Made by a program: the position numbers and the translations under genes. The notes below the pieces were generated by a model, which did not search any database, was not told where the DNA came from, and saw only the letters and a program-made list of their open reading frames with translations. This document shows positions 1-8,400 of a DNA stretch of 43,208 nucleotides, piece after piece (position 1 is the stretch's first letter; every line of letters starts with the position of its first letter). The DNA comes from Thalassobius sp050633445 (GTDB lineage: Bacteria; Pseudomonadota; Alphaproteobacteria; Rhodobacterales; Rhodobacteraceae), in NCBI GenBank assembly GCA_050633445.1, contig JBOEGN010000025.1, positions 1 to 43,208 of the forward strand. The letters run 5' to 3'.

Positions 1-78
1 AGGTTTGCCGTGGGACTTGGGAAAGAAAGGTTCCAGACGCGCCATCTGCGCATCGCTCAGCCAGAATAGATCAGACAT
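1..78 (-). CDS. IS5-family transposase, N-terminal 26 residues (cut by window edge)
   Basis: Reading leftward from the ATG at 78-76, the frame is open to the window edge and begins MSDLFWLSDAQMARLEPFFP, the characteristic N-terminus of IS5-family (DDE) transposases of Rhodobacteraceae. Only this first part is visible; the catalytic domain lies outside the window, so activity cannot be judged. The IS end lies just upstream of the gene, at about 131-144. Confidence 0.8.
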   Translation of the reverse strand, partial: MSDLFWLSDAQMARLEPFFPKSHGKP

Positions 79-144
79 GTTCACCGCTCGTTTTTGAGCC
101 GTGAATCACACCGCCAGCCAAAAATCAATGGGTCCTGAGCCTAG
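1..144 (-). mobile_element. IS5-family insertion sequence, one terminus
   Basis: The transposase start at 78 is followed by an untranslated stretch ending in GGTCCTGAGCCTAG (131-144). The same terminal word occurs in opposite orientation at 9854-9870 (CTAGGCTCAGGACTCAT), where sequence runs into an N gap. The shared end supports the reading as an IS terminal inverted repeat; CTAG may be the target site, since the IS5 subgroup uses YTAR-type targets. The exact boundary is inferred, as the other end is outside the window. Confidence 0.6.
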
Positions 145-148
145 CAAG

Positions 149-316
149 TCAGCCTCTTTTTACCTCGTCAGCAAAACTGTTACGCCCGAGTGTAGGACGG
201 GAAATATAGGTGAAATCTGCCGCACCGAGGTCCAGCAGACGCTGGGCCTTTGCCTGCGGCTCAAATGGGTTATCACCTGGCTTCCCGGCATGACCCGCCG
301 CAGCAATTCCTTCCGA
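149..316 (-). pseudogene. Remnant of an unidentified gene (C-terminal end)
   Basis: The minus-strand frame from 316 down to a TGA at 149-151 is open for 55 codons and reads like real protein (for example QRLLDLGAADFTYISRPTLG). It has no start codon of its own, being entered from a TAG at 319-317. Just upstream, other minus-strand frames also look coding in pieces (about 330-450, for example KAELIIPKFDNNGSDNAP), as expected for a gene broken by frameshifts. The remnant stops four bases from the IS terminus. I do not recognise the family. Confidence 0.35.
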
Positions 317-653
317 CTAGCCTCAGGAACGGGGGCGCCACCAAGCGCATAGCTGAGATGTTGCGTTCGATCAGCGGGGCATTATCAGAGCCGTTATTGT
401 CAAACTTGGGGATGATCAGTTCAGCTTTACTTCGACATTCTCCTAACTCGTTGTGGGCGCATTTCCTGCTGTCAATGTTGCCCAAAAAGAGCAGACTAAG
501 CGAAGATTCGCGTCGCATGGAAGTGCCCGCGCATCGCGTGCCGTTCCGCCTATGTTCCGCGAAAATCTCTGAAAATATCTTGTTTTATTGACTGTGCTAA
601 AACTTGGAAAAACCATCTTGTTTCTTTGGACTTGCTTGAATATACGGGTCAGC
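317..653. other. Non-coding or decayed stretch before tRNA-Ser
   Basis: No intact gene is convincing here. The part up to about 520 carries frameshifted minus-strand coding remnants; from about 540 to 653 the sequence is AT-richer and probably holds the tRNA promoter, although I cannot pick out -35 and -10 boxes with confidence. Confidence 0.4.
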
Positions 654-743
654 GGAGACGTGGCCGAGTGGTCGAAGGCGCTCCCCTGCTAAGGGAGTAT
701 ACCGGGAACGGTATCGAGGGTTCGAATCCCTTCGTCTCCGCCA
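654..743 (+). tRNA. tRNA-Ser (anticodon GCT)
   Basis: A 90-base class II tRNA. The acceptor stem GGAGACG (654-660) pairs with CGTCTCC (733-739), followed by discriminator G and an encoded CCA (741-743). The anticodon stem CTCCC/GGGAG encloses loop CTGCTAA with anticodon GCT, reading serine AGC/AGU codons. The long variable arm (ATACC...GGTAT) is typical of tRNA-Ser, and the T arm carries TTCGAAT. tRNA 3' ends are frequent integrase targets; I saw no second copy of this 3' end in the window. Confidence 0.97.
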
Positions 744-1324
744 TAAGGCTTTGATTTTATTGCGAAAACCCCTAGATTGACAGCGCTACCCGCCAAAAAA
801 CCCGCCAAACAGAATGCGCTTGATTGCAACAAGTGTTTTTAGAGTTCGGGCTGCCAGTTTTGAGAAGTCTAAGGCCTGCGCCCCGGTTAACTCATGAGAA
901 ACGCTAAAAGTGGTCGATTGGTCTAGCGATAGCCATAAGCGCCGAAATCAGGGATATTGGCTCGTCCACGCTAGAGGAACGGTACTTGAATGTGGTGATC
1001 GGGCCAGCCCCGAGCTGCTTTCAGGGCCACAACTCAAAAGGGAGCCATATCTAGCCACGTGCGCATTGCGCGCCTTTCTCGCGACCAATGCTGCTTGTTT
1101 GAAGCCGCCGATGGGCCGCGTCCCAGGGCATGAACGGCCCTTTGCCGACATTCAACGTCACCGTCGTCGTCGCAATGCGGCTTCGCCAAGCAGGCCATTC
1201 AAATACAGTAGTAACTTTACGCCAATTCCGTCTTAACTCAAACTTAGGAATTTAGTTATGTTATGCAGCTGTTAAGTAGCTTTGGCATTGCACACTCAGA
1301 CGGCATCTTTGATAGTCGGCCATT
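744..1324. other. Intergenic region after tRNA-Ser, no supported gene
   Basis: It opens with two CCCGCCAAA-type repeats (about 789-809), a pattern sometimes seen beside tRNA-borne attachment sites, but no integrase gene is present. Open frames at 910-1236 (+) and 948-1151 (-) overlap antiparallel and have biased low-complexity composition without domain signals, so they are not called. Confidence 0.4.
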
Positions 1325-1774
1325 ATGACCAAACCATATTCTTTCCGCAATGACCCGGATGTTCCCGAGTTCGATGATTGCGCTCCAATCGCCGTGATGG
1401 ACGCCGAATGTGTGATCTGCAGCTGGGGCGCACGGATGGTCCACCTATTGGACAAAAGCCGTACGGTCCGCATCTGCCCGATTCAGTCGCCTTTGGGCGC
1501 GGCTTTATTGCGTCACTATGACCTCAATCCCGACGATCCGGCGAGTTGGTTGTTCCTCGACGAGGGTCGCCCATATGTCGACTTCGAAGCGGTTATTCAT
1601 GCAGGGCAAAAATTCGGTGGCTGGGCACGCCTGACGGCCGTGCTCTTGGTCTTTCCAAGACCCATTCGGAATTGGCTTTATCAACGATTGGCACGTAATC
1701 GATATGCGCTTTTTGGTCGAACAGACATGTGCGCGCTTCCTGATCCGGAATTTCACAAAAGATTGCTGCAATGA
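1325..1774 (+). CDS. DCC-family (DUF393) thiol-disulfide oxidoreductase-like protein
   Basis: A 149-residue protein with the DxxCxxC signature of the DCC/DUF393 family near the N-terminus (D26, C29, C32 in MDAECVIC), a thioredoxin-fold family whose members are thought to act on thiols; substrates are generally unknown. The central GRPYVDFEAVIHA stretch and the arginine-rich tail with NWLYQRLARNRY match the family's usual layout, and the length is typical. No clear Shine-Dalgarno precedes the ATG, so a start a little downstream is possible. Its stop overlaps the ATG of the next gene (ATGA at 1771-1774), so the two are translationally coupled and probably work together. Confidence 0.8.
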   Translation: MTKPYSFRNDPDVPEFDDCAPIAVMDAECVICSWGARMVHLLDKSRTVRICPIQSPLGAALLRHYDLNPDDPASWLFLDEGRPYVDFEAVIHAGQKFGGWARLTAVLLVFPRPIRNWLYQRLARNRYALFGRTDMCALPDPEFHKRLLQ

Positions 1775-3372
1775 AAGTCTTTTTGTTAGGGGGAACAGGC
1801 GTCTTTGGCTCCCGTCTTGCCCGGTTGTTGGTGCGTGACGGGCATCATGTAACGATCGCTGGTCGGAATCTCAAATTGGCTCAAACGCTTGCTGACGAGC
1901 TCAAGTGCCATGCCCACCAGATGGATAGGAACGGAGATTTGCGGGCCTTGGCGGGGCATGATGTGTTGGTCGACGCCGCAGGACCATTTCATGTGTATGG
2001 CGCAGATCCTTATCGCCTCGCCAAAGCTGCCTTGGATGCCGGGATGCACTACCTCGACCTGTCAGACAACGCCGCATTCTGTGCTGGCATCGCAGAACTA
2101 GATGAGACAGCGCGCGCGAGGGGCTTATGCGCTATTTCCGGGCTGTCGTCTGTCCCGGCATTGTCGAGTGCGGCCGTGCGGGCGCTTGCAGGGACAGAGG
2201 TCCCGCGCCTGATCGATAGCGCAATCCTGCCGGGCAATCGCAGCCCGCGCGGACTTTCTGTTATGGCGTCGATCTTGACACAGGCCGGACGCCCCATGCG
2301 GGTCTGGCGTGGCGGCGCTTGGACAGAGACGACGGGCTGGTCGGACCCGATGGACTATCAACTGCTGGATGGGACCGTCCGGCAAGGTTGGCAGATCGAA
2401 GTACCGGATTTGACCCTGTTTCCAGCGCATTTCAAAGCGGACTCCGTGCGCTTTCGCGCAGGTTTGGAATTATGGGTGATGCGCTACGGTCTTTGGGCCT
2501 TTGCCCAGCTTTGCCGGATTGTGCCAATTCCGATCACTGGGCCCTTATTGCGTTCATTTAAATTCGCGGCGAATTTGTTGGCTCCGTTTGGGAGTGGCCG
2601 TGGCGGTATGTCGGTGATGGTTACGGTGGATGGCGAACGTCGTTTTTGGCGCTTGTTGGCCGAGGACGGAGATGGGCCGTTCATCCCCGCTGTTGCGGCC
2701 CGAGCGTTGTTGCGGCGCTCCCAATTGCCGGTCGGGGCGGCCCCGGCGCTTGAAACAATCACCCTTGCCGAAGCGGAAGCGGCGATGTCTGATCTGCGCG
2801 TGCGCACCGAACGACGGGCGGAGGCCTACACGGCCCTCTTCCCGCGCGTGCTTGGCACCGAATTTTCAACACTTCCAGTGGCGATTCAGAAAACCCATCG
2901 GACGTTAGATATCAGTCGCTGGCAGGGACAAGCGACGGTCCATCGAGGAAAATCCCCTTGGGCGCGTCTTCTGGCGTGGGTTTTCCGTTTTCCTCCTGCG
3001 GCTGAGAACGTCCCCGTTGAAGTCATCAAAACCGTGACTAAACGTGGCGAAACATGGCGGCGCAACTTCGGCAAAACGCATTTCCGGTCTCGGCTTGCCG
3101 CAACACCTCATGGCATTATCGAGAGTTTTGGACCCTTTACTTTCTTGTTGGGGATCAAGGTCACCGACAGGGAATTGCACTATCCGGTTCACTCTGGTCG
3201 ACTTGGGCCGCTCCCCCTGCCGGGTTGGTTGTTGCCGCTGTCCGACGCTCGGGAATTTGAGAGCGAAGGGGTCTTTCATTTTGACATCAGGCTGCTTGCT
3301 CCGCTGACACGAAAGCTCATTGTGCATTACCAGGGCTCACTGATCGCCGCTCCGGAAAAAAACTCAGTGTGA
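1771..3372 (+). CDS. Saccharopine dehydrogenase-like NAD(P)-binding protein with C-terminal DUF4166 domain
   Basis: A 533-residue protein. Residues 1-35 form a Rossmann nucleotide-binding fold (MKVFLLGGTGVFGSRLARLL, then VTIAGRN), followed by the D-A-A-G-P-F segment typical of saccharopine dehydrogenase-like reductases. The last ~190 residues, with paired motifs around the HYPVHSGRLGPLPLP stretch, resemble DUF4166, often fused to such Rossmann domains. The substrate is unknown; a reductase role is inferred from the fold. It overlaps the upstream DCC gene by four bases and is convergent with the nuclease cassette that ends at 3507. Confidence 0.8.
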   Translation: MKVFLLGGTGVFGSRLARLLVRDGHHVTIAGRNLKLAQTLADELKCHAHQMDRNGDLRALAGHDVLVDAAGPFHVYGADPYRLAKAALDAGMHYLDLSDNAAFCAGIAELDETARARGLCAISGLSSVPALSSAAVRALAGTEVPRLIDSAILPGNRSPRGLSVMASILTQAGRPMRVWRGGAWTETTGWSDPMDYQLLDGTVRQGWQIEVPDLTLFPAHFKADSVRFRAGLELWVMRYGLWAFAQLCRIVPIPITGPLLRSFKFAANLLAPFGSGRGGMSVMVTVDGERRFWRLLAEDGDGPFIPAVAARALLRRSQLPVGAAPALETITLAEAEAAMSDLRVRTERRAEAYTALFPRVLGTEFSTLPVAIQKTHRTLDISRWQGQATVHRGKSPWARLLAWVFRFPPAAENVPVEVIKTVTKRGETWRRNFGKTHFRSRLAATPHGIIESFGPFTFLLGIKVTDRELHYPVHSGRLGPLPLPGWLLPLSDAREFESEGVFHFDIRLLAPLTRKLIVHYQGSLIAAPEKNSV

Positions 3373-3421
3373 TACTTGTTTGTCGGCCCCCGGCCCATTC
3401 CTGCCGTTCGTCCAGCCTCAA

Positions 3422-3447
3422 CAATGCTGCGGGAGCAGCCCGCATTG
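3422..3447. terminator. Possible hairpin between convergent genes
   Basis: CAATGC (3422-3427) pairs with GCATTG (3442-3447), with GGG/CCC pairing inside. It lies in the 134-bp gap between the convergent DUF4166 gene and the nuclease-partner gene. There is no T tract on either strand, so this is only a weak terminator candidate. Confidence 0.25.
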
Positions 3448-3506
3448 CAGACATTCCTCTCGAGATTGAAATTTAACGCCGCGGAAACGCGGGCGAGCTG
3501 CGTCAC

Positions 3507-5408
3507 TCAAAACTTCTGCGCCTTAATCAAAGTGCTTGCCTTTCCGAGTTTCGGCCAGAGTTCAGGACGTAAATCGAGCAGGTCCTCTAGGCAGGCATCC
3601 AAATAAGCGCTTTGTTGCTTGGACAGCCTACCAAATGACAATAACTCAATCATTTCACAGAGCTTTTGGTCTCGTTTTTCCTCCGGGAACGCGGCGGAAA
3701 GTGTTACAGGTAATGAAAACAACGTTTCGATTTCAAGGCACTCCGGCTTTCGTTGAACGACACGACTAACCAAACTCCATACTTCCTGTGCAAGTTGTTC
3801 ATTTCTGAAAACGGCCGCAATGCGTGCCAAACCATCAACGAAGGCACCTACCGAAAAATCGTCGCTTTCATCGATTTTGAGGTGAACCCTTCTGAGTGCA
3901 GCCACGGTCAACGATATGATCTCAGCCGGAATCTTGAAAACTGCCCCCCCATTCACAAGACCGTTGAAACCACCTAGGCTTGGTGGATCTTTCTTGAGCT
4001 CCGTTTCGATTAGGCACTTCCAATCATCCGGCAAATTTGCGGGTTGCTCTGTACCGCCTTCGAGTGGGCCGGGTAAGAATGAGTAAGGGAACTTTAGTCT
4101 ATCCGATATTCTTTTTTCTGATCCTTCTCGTATAAACTCCTCAAGCGGTGTTCCCTGAAACGCGCCCTCTTTGCGAGTAAGCGCGTTGTTAATTCGCCAG
4201 ATAAACTCTGCTTTAAGCTGATTTGGCATTGCGAATTCGGGCATCCAACGAGCTTCGGAATGGGCGTCTAGATGTCCAATGACAAAAGCCCGCCGAGCAA
4301 CGCGTTGGGCGAGGTCTAAGGCGGCAGTGTTGGCATCAACACCTTCTGAAATAAGAATCTCTTCCAAAAACGATGCATGAGAAAACTCAACCAGCCGCCT
4401 CACAAAAGCAGGCATGTCATCAAAAACTGAGGACAGGCTCAACCGTCCACTCACGAAAAAAAACAAGTTACTGAGCAGTTCAAAACGCCCTGTTTCCGGC
4501 TCTGCCAACATGCAATCAATAGTGTTGGAAACTCTGTCGAGCAGCATTGGATCAGGTTGTGATTGCGCCAATACGGCCTCAACAAAACCTAGCTTCGAAA
4601 ACAACGACCCTTCATTCTCTACATGGTCGGCCAGCATTAACCAGTCGTCCGGGGTCAGGCTCTCGTGGTCAATTAAGACGGCAACAGAGCTATGAATGCA
4701 ACACCTTAGGACGCCAGCGCAAAATCGAGCGCCATAGTCTCCCTGGCCTTCAACAACCCACTGATTAACTACACACTCGACAAAATCGGAGAGCGAGGGA
4801 GTTTCCTTCGAAACCGGGTAGGCATCATACCAAAACTCCGGTTCCACCGGCACAAGTGTCTGTAGATCGCTGCTCCCATTGTAGATTTCTCGACGGATTT
4901 TTGCACCAACAGTTACCGGTGACTTCTCGATATCTTGTTCTAGCGCAATAATTTCCCCGCAACTTAAGCTGCGGGCAGCAAGTTTCGCGAACCAATACTT
5001 CGCGCGGCCACTCAAAAGCAGAGCTTGGGAAGCAACCGATTCAAAGCGCTTTAGTCGATCTTCAGCCGCCTCCATGGCAGGCCAATAGTCGCCAACGCTG
5101 ATTTTGTTGCCATCAGCGCATAAAACGAATGTTCCATGCCTCTGATCCACTTCATTAACAGTCCAAACCGCTTCGTTTTCTGCTTCGGTTATCTTGACAC
5201 CTTCAGCCCCCTCGAATGCGTTCACAGCACAATCGTACAACTCCTCGACAGAGAATTTATTGCCATCGGGTAGAAACGTAACCGTTGTAGAAACTGGCAA
5301 TCCAAACTGCCCAATGAAGCTTCTCTCTGCGACAAGCTCCTCGCGAATTGACTCGGGAAAGAGTTCCAGCGTAACGGCCGCTGCAATGGCAGTGTCTCTT
5401 TCACCCAT
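3507..5408 (-). CDS. Uncharacterised partner protein of the PD-(D/E)XK-TPR-PIN nuclease
   Basis: A 633-residue protein of unrecognised family. It appears largely helical and acidic, with no transmembrane segment, signal peptide, P-loop or obvious catalytic motif that I can identify. An upstream ATG at 5426 is in frame but lacks a ribosome site; the ATG at 5408 is preceded by GAGGAG and overlaps the stop of the upstream nuclease gene (ATGGGTGA at 5408-5401), so translation is coupled and 5408 is preferred. Coupling and co-orientation suggest a two-component system. Composition is more AT-rich than the respiratory genes further right, consistent with acquired DNA. A helical scaffold, sensor or regulator of the nuclease is a guess. 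Confidence 0.75.
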   Translation of the reverse strand: MGERDTAIAAAVTLELFPESIREELVAERSFIGQFGLPVSTTVTFLPDGNKFSVEELYDCAVNAFEGAEGVKITEAENEAVWTVNEVDQRHGTFVLCADGNKISVGDYWPAMEAAEDRLKRFESVASQALLLSGRAKYWFAKLAARSLSCGEIIALEQDIEKSPVTVGAKIRREIYNGSSDLQTLVPVEPEFWYDAYPVSKETPSLSDFVECVVNQWVVEGQGDYGARFCAGVLRCCIHSSVAVLIDHESLTPDDWLMLADHVENEGSLFSKLGFVEAVLAQSQPDPMLLDRVSNTIDCMLAEPETGRFELLSNLFFFVSGRLSLSSVFDDMPAFVRRLVEFSHASFLEEILISEGVDANTAALDLAQRVARRAFVIGHLDAHSEARWMPEFAMPNQLKAEFIWRINNALTRKEGAFQGTPLEEFIREGSEKRISDRLKFPYSFLPGPLEGGTEQPANLPDDWKCLIETELKKDPPSLGGFNGLVNGGAVFKIPAEIISLTVAALRRVHLKIDESDDFSVGAFVDGLARIAAVFRNEQLAQEVWSLVSRVVQRKPECLEIETLFSLPVTLSAAFPEEKRDQKLCEMIELLSFGRLSKQQSAYLDACLEDLLDLRPELWPKLGKASTLIKAQKF

Positions 5409-8400
5409 TTTTTGATTGCTCCTCATCTGCTGTCAGCATGTTGTTCATGAGGTCTCTCGAGTATCTTACGATTTGTGAGAACAACTGAGGGTGTTTGTGC
5501 TTCAGGGGCCGAATTATGTCCTCGTCCAACCATGAAAGGTATGCTTTCCTCTCCTCGTGCGATGCGACTTCTGGCATTGCTAACAATCCAACGATGTTCG
5601 CAATCCACAGCCCATCGACGCTACCGCTTTGGATAGCGCCGTCTGCGTCGTTCGCCCAAACTCTGAGATCAACAAGCTCAATTAGCCAATTCGATTTCGC
5701 CCTAGCCTCCCGTGGTTCTTTGCCCCCAGTCCACTGTTCTCGGATCACATCATTGATCACCCTGTTTGAGCGCAGCAACCAATGAACGTCGTCAGGAGCA
5801 GTCAAACACTCAGAAAACCTAGCAAGCAAATAGTATGCCTTTATCTGCAATAGATCGTGCCCGACTATTAAGCGGCCTTCGTCAAGCTCAGCTTCGGCAA
5901 CGTGATGACGCAACTCTTCAATTTCTATCGGAACAAAAAGGTGCCCTCTCTTTCTCAGGGTCGTTAACGAGTTGAAGTATTCCTCATCCCCTATTTTGCC
6001 GCGCTTTTGCAAGGTTTTTAAAACATCTAGAGTTTTATAAACCTTGCTAGATGCATTGCTTCGGTCAAAACTATCGTGCCTATTCAAGAATCGATCATCC
6101 ACGACGATTGCATCTGGTGCGGTCGATGAGCCAAAGACTGACATGGTGGGGTGCGCCCATAAACGTCGGTCATCATCAGGGGTCGCACTCCCTAGATCAT
6201 TCGCCAGTATGCTCACTTTTCTAGCTGCAATCTCGTGAGACAGCGACTGACGAAGACTAACAAGGTGCTCCTCTACTCTTTGAAGGTGACGCTTGTGCTT
6301 TCGTAGCGCCAAGGCATCCGATTGGGTGTCTTCCCCGATCACTACCTTGATGCCGCTTGTGCAGAAGCTCTCTAACAATTCTAGATGCTGGAGATGGGAA
6401 ATCGTCAGGTCGTCAAGATAGCAAGTGTCGCCGTTCTTAAGGATAGCCTCTTCTGGCCAAGTCGTCTCTTGGAGTTCTAGATACCCGATTGCACTATTGG
6501 CCTTCGAACTGGAAATGCGACCTTGTTCGCGCAAAAACTGTATCACTGACGCTGTCGACACGAAAAAATGGTCCCAACCCGAAAGATTTGCACTTTCGTC
6601 GCCTAAACTTCCGGCTTTCGAAATCGGAAAGCCTCTGACGACATACGCCGAAGTGCCTCTCGAACGGTCCGTGCCAGCGGTCTCAACCAATGTTGCTAGT
6701 TCTTCTCCGACCTCATGCTCGAGAGTGGTAACAGCCGTTTGTTTGGAAGTGCTTACGCAGATCTGCCCATCGAGAATTAGTTGGCACATCGCCTCGGCGC
6801 GCTCAACTCGACTAGGTTGGTGGTACCTAATCTCTGACAACTCCTCCAACAACCAACTCATGGTCGAATGTGGCAGAACTATTTCCTCAAAGCTCTCTAA
6901 AGTAGCGCCAAGTATACCTAACCCCTGCAACGTCAAGAGTGATGTAGCCTCAAGTCCAATTTTGGTTTCTTCAATTGCTAAAGCGGGCCTCTTGCCACTG
7001 AAGCTCGGAATAGCGAGGACATTGGTCAGATGATCCTCGCTCTCGTTCGCTTCCGCTCGGCTGAGTGTAAAGTCGACGAGATGACGGTTAAGAGCATTGG
7101 CAGCCACAAAAATAGGACTTTGCGCTGAACGGAGCGCGTCTACGGTGTGCCTAGCGTGCTGGTTCCAATCCAGTTGTTTGTCGACCATTTCTCGCAAATC
7201 GGCGCGGTACATTGGGCCATTATCGTCGGACAACGATACTGCCTTCTGCAGCCATTCGGCTACTTCGTCGCTTTCCTCCCAGCCACCCTTGGTCGCTAAG
7301 AAATACGCACCCGCAAATGCAAATCCGTCAGTTTCAGATTTTGAAACTGCGGATTTCACAAGCTCCCGCTCGCGCAAATGGCCCGTAACTTGAGCTAGGT
7401 GTGCGGCTTGCAATAGCTCTTGAGCAGAAGTCTCGACGCGCCGATCCCAACTTTCCTCAATCTGTTTTGGTAGCTTCTCCCAATCTCCTTTAGCAATATA
7501 GGCATTGGTCAAAATCCTGGAGAGTTCCAGATCATACTCACGCGACATAGCGCCTTCTGCAACTTGGACACATCTTGTCAAATCTCCGATTTCGTACAAC
7601 GACCACGCGAGAACCCTTTCAAGTTCAGTATCCTCCAAAAATTGGGGCTGTTCCTTCAAGATTTGAACCGCATCCGAGAAGCGCCTGGTTTCGGTCAATA
7701 CCCGCACATGCCGCTTCGCATCAGCGGCATTCTTCGTCCTCGAAAACAGCTCCAAGCTATATTCATGGCATGAATCCCAAGCCTGACTATCGAACAATGC
7801 GTCAACTAAATGTGCCAGTGTTTGCAGCTCTCGGTCTGCCTCATATTGCTCTTTCAGCAATGCTACCGGGTCAGCTCCCTCTGCGACATGTATAATGCGT
7901 TCTAGGTCGTCCAATTTGCTTTTGATCAGGACATCGCGGTTTTCGACAAGCAGCTGTCGCGCTTCGACACCCATTTCAGCTCCTGCTAAGAGCTCAATTT
8001 CGATACCGATCAAGTGTTCCTTGGCAATTGCTTGCTCAATAGTAGCACGCCGCAACCTAAATGCTGAAAGAGCATCTTGAGGCGAACTGGCTGTTAGCGC
8101 GAGCGCGAGCGCTGTGCAGCCAGTGTCGATATTGCCACCGCCGCTCCGTGCGACTTCTTGATCCAGCTCTTTGATCAATCGATCACGATCGATTTCGACG
8201 CCATACTGAAGAGCTAAGTTTGCGCGACGCATGCGCAGCGTTTTATCCTTCATTTGGTCTCTTAGAGCCGCCTTTGCCTCTTCCCTGCTACTTGGCTCCG
8301 ATAGCCTAAGCCAAAGCTCAAAGTCGTCCTGTATCAGCGCTGATCCGACTAAGCCTATTGAGCGAAGTTCTTTTGCCGCAATCTGGTACAGCCTGACGGC

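Noticed and set aside
744..860. Possible integrase attachment site after tRNA-Ser
   Set aside because: No integrase gene and no second copy of the tRNA 3' end seen in the window; only the CCCGCCAAA repeats are suggestive.
910..1236. 108-codon plus-strand frame after tRNA-Ser
   Set aside because: No ribosome site, biased composition, overlapped by an equally weak opposite frame.
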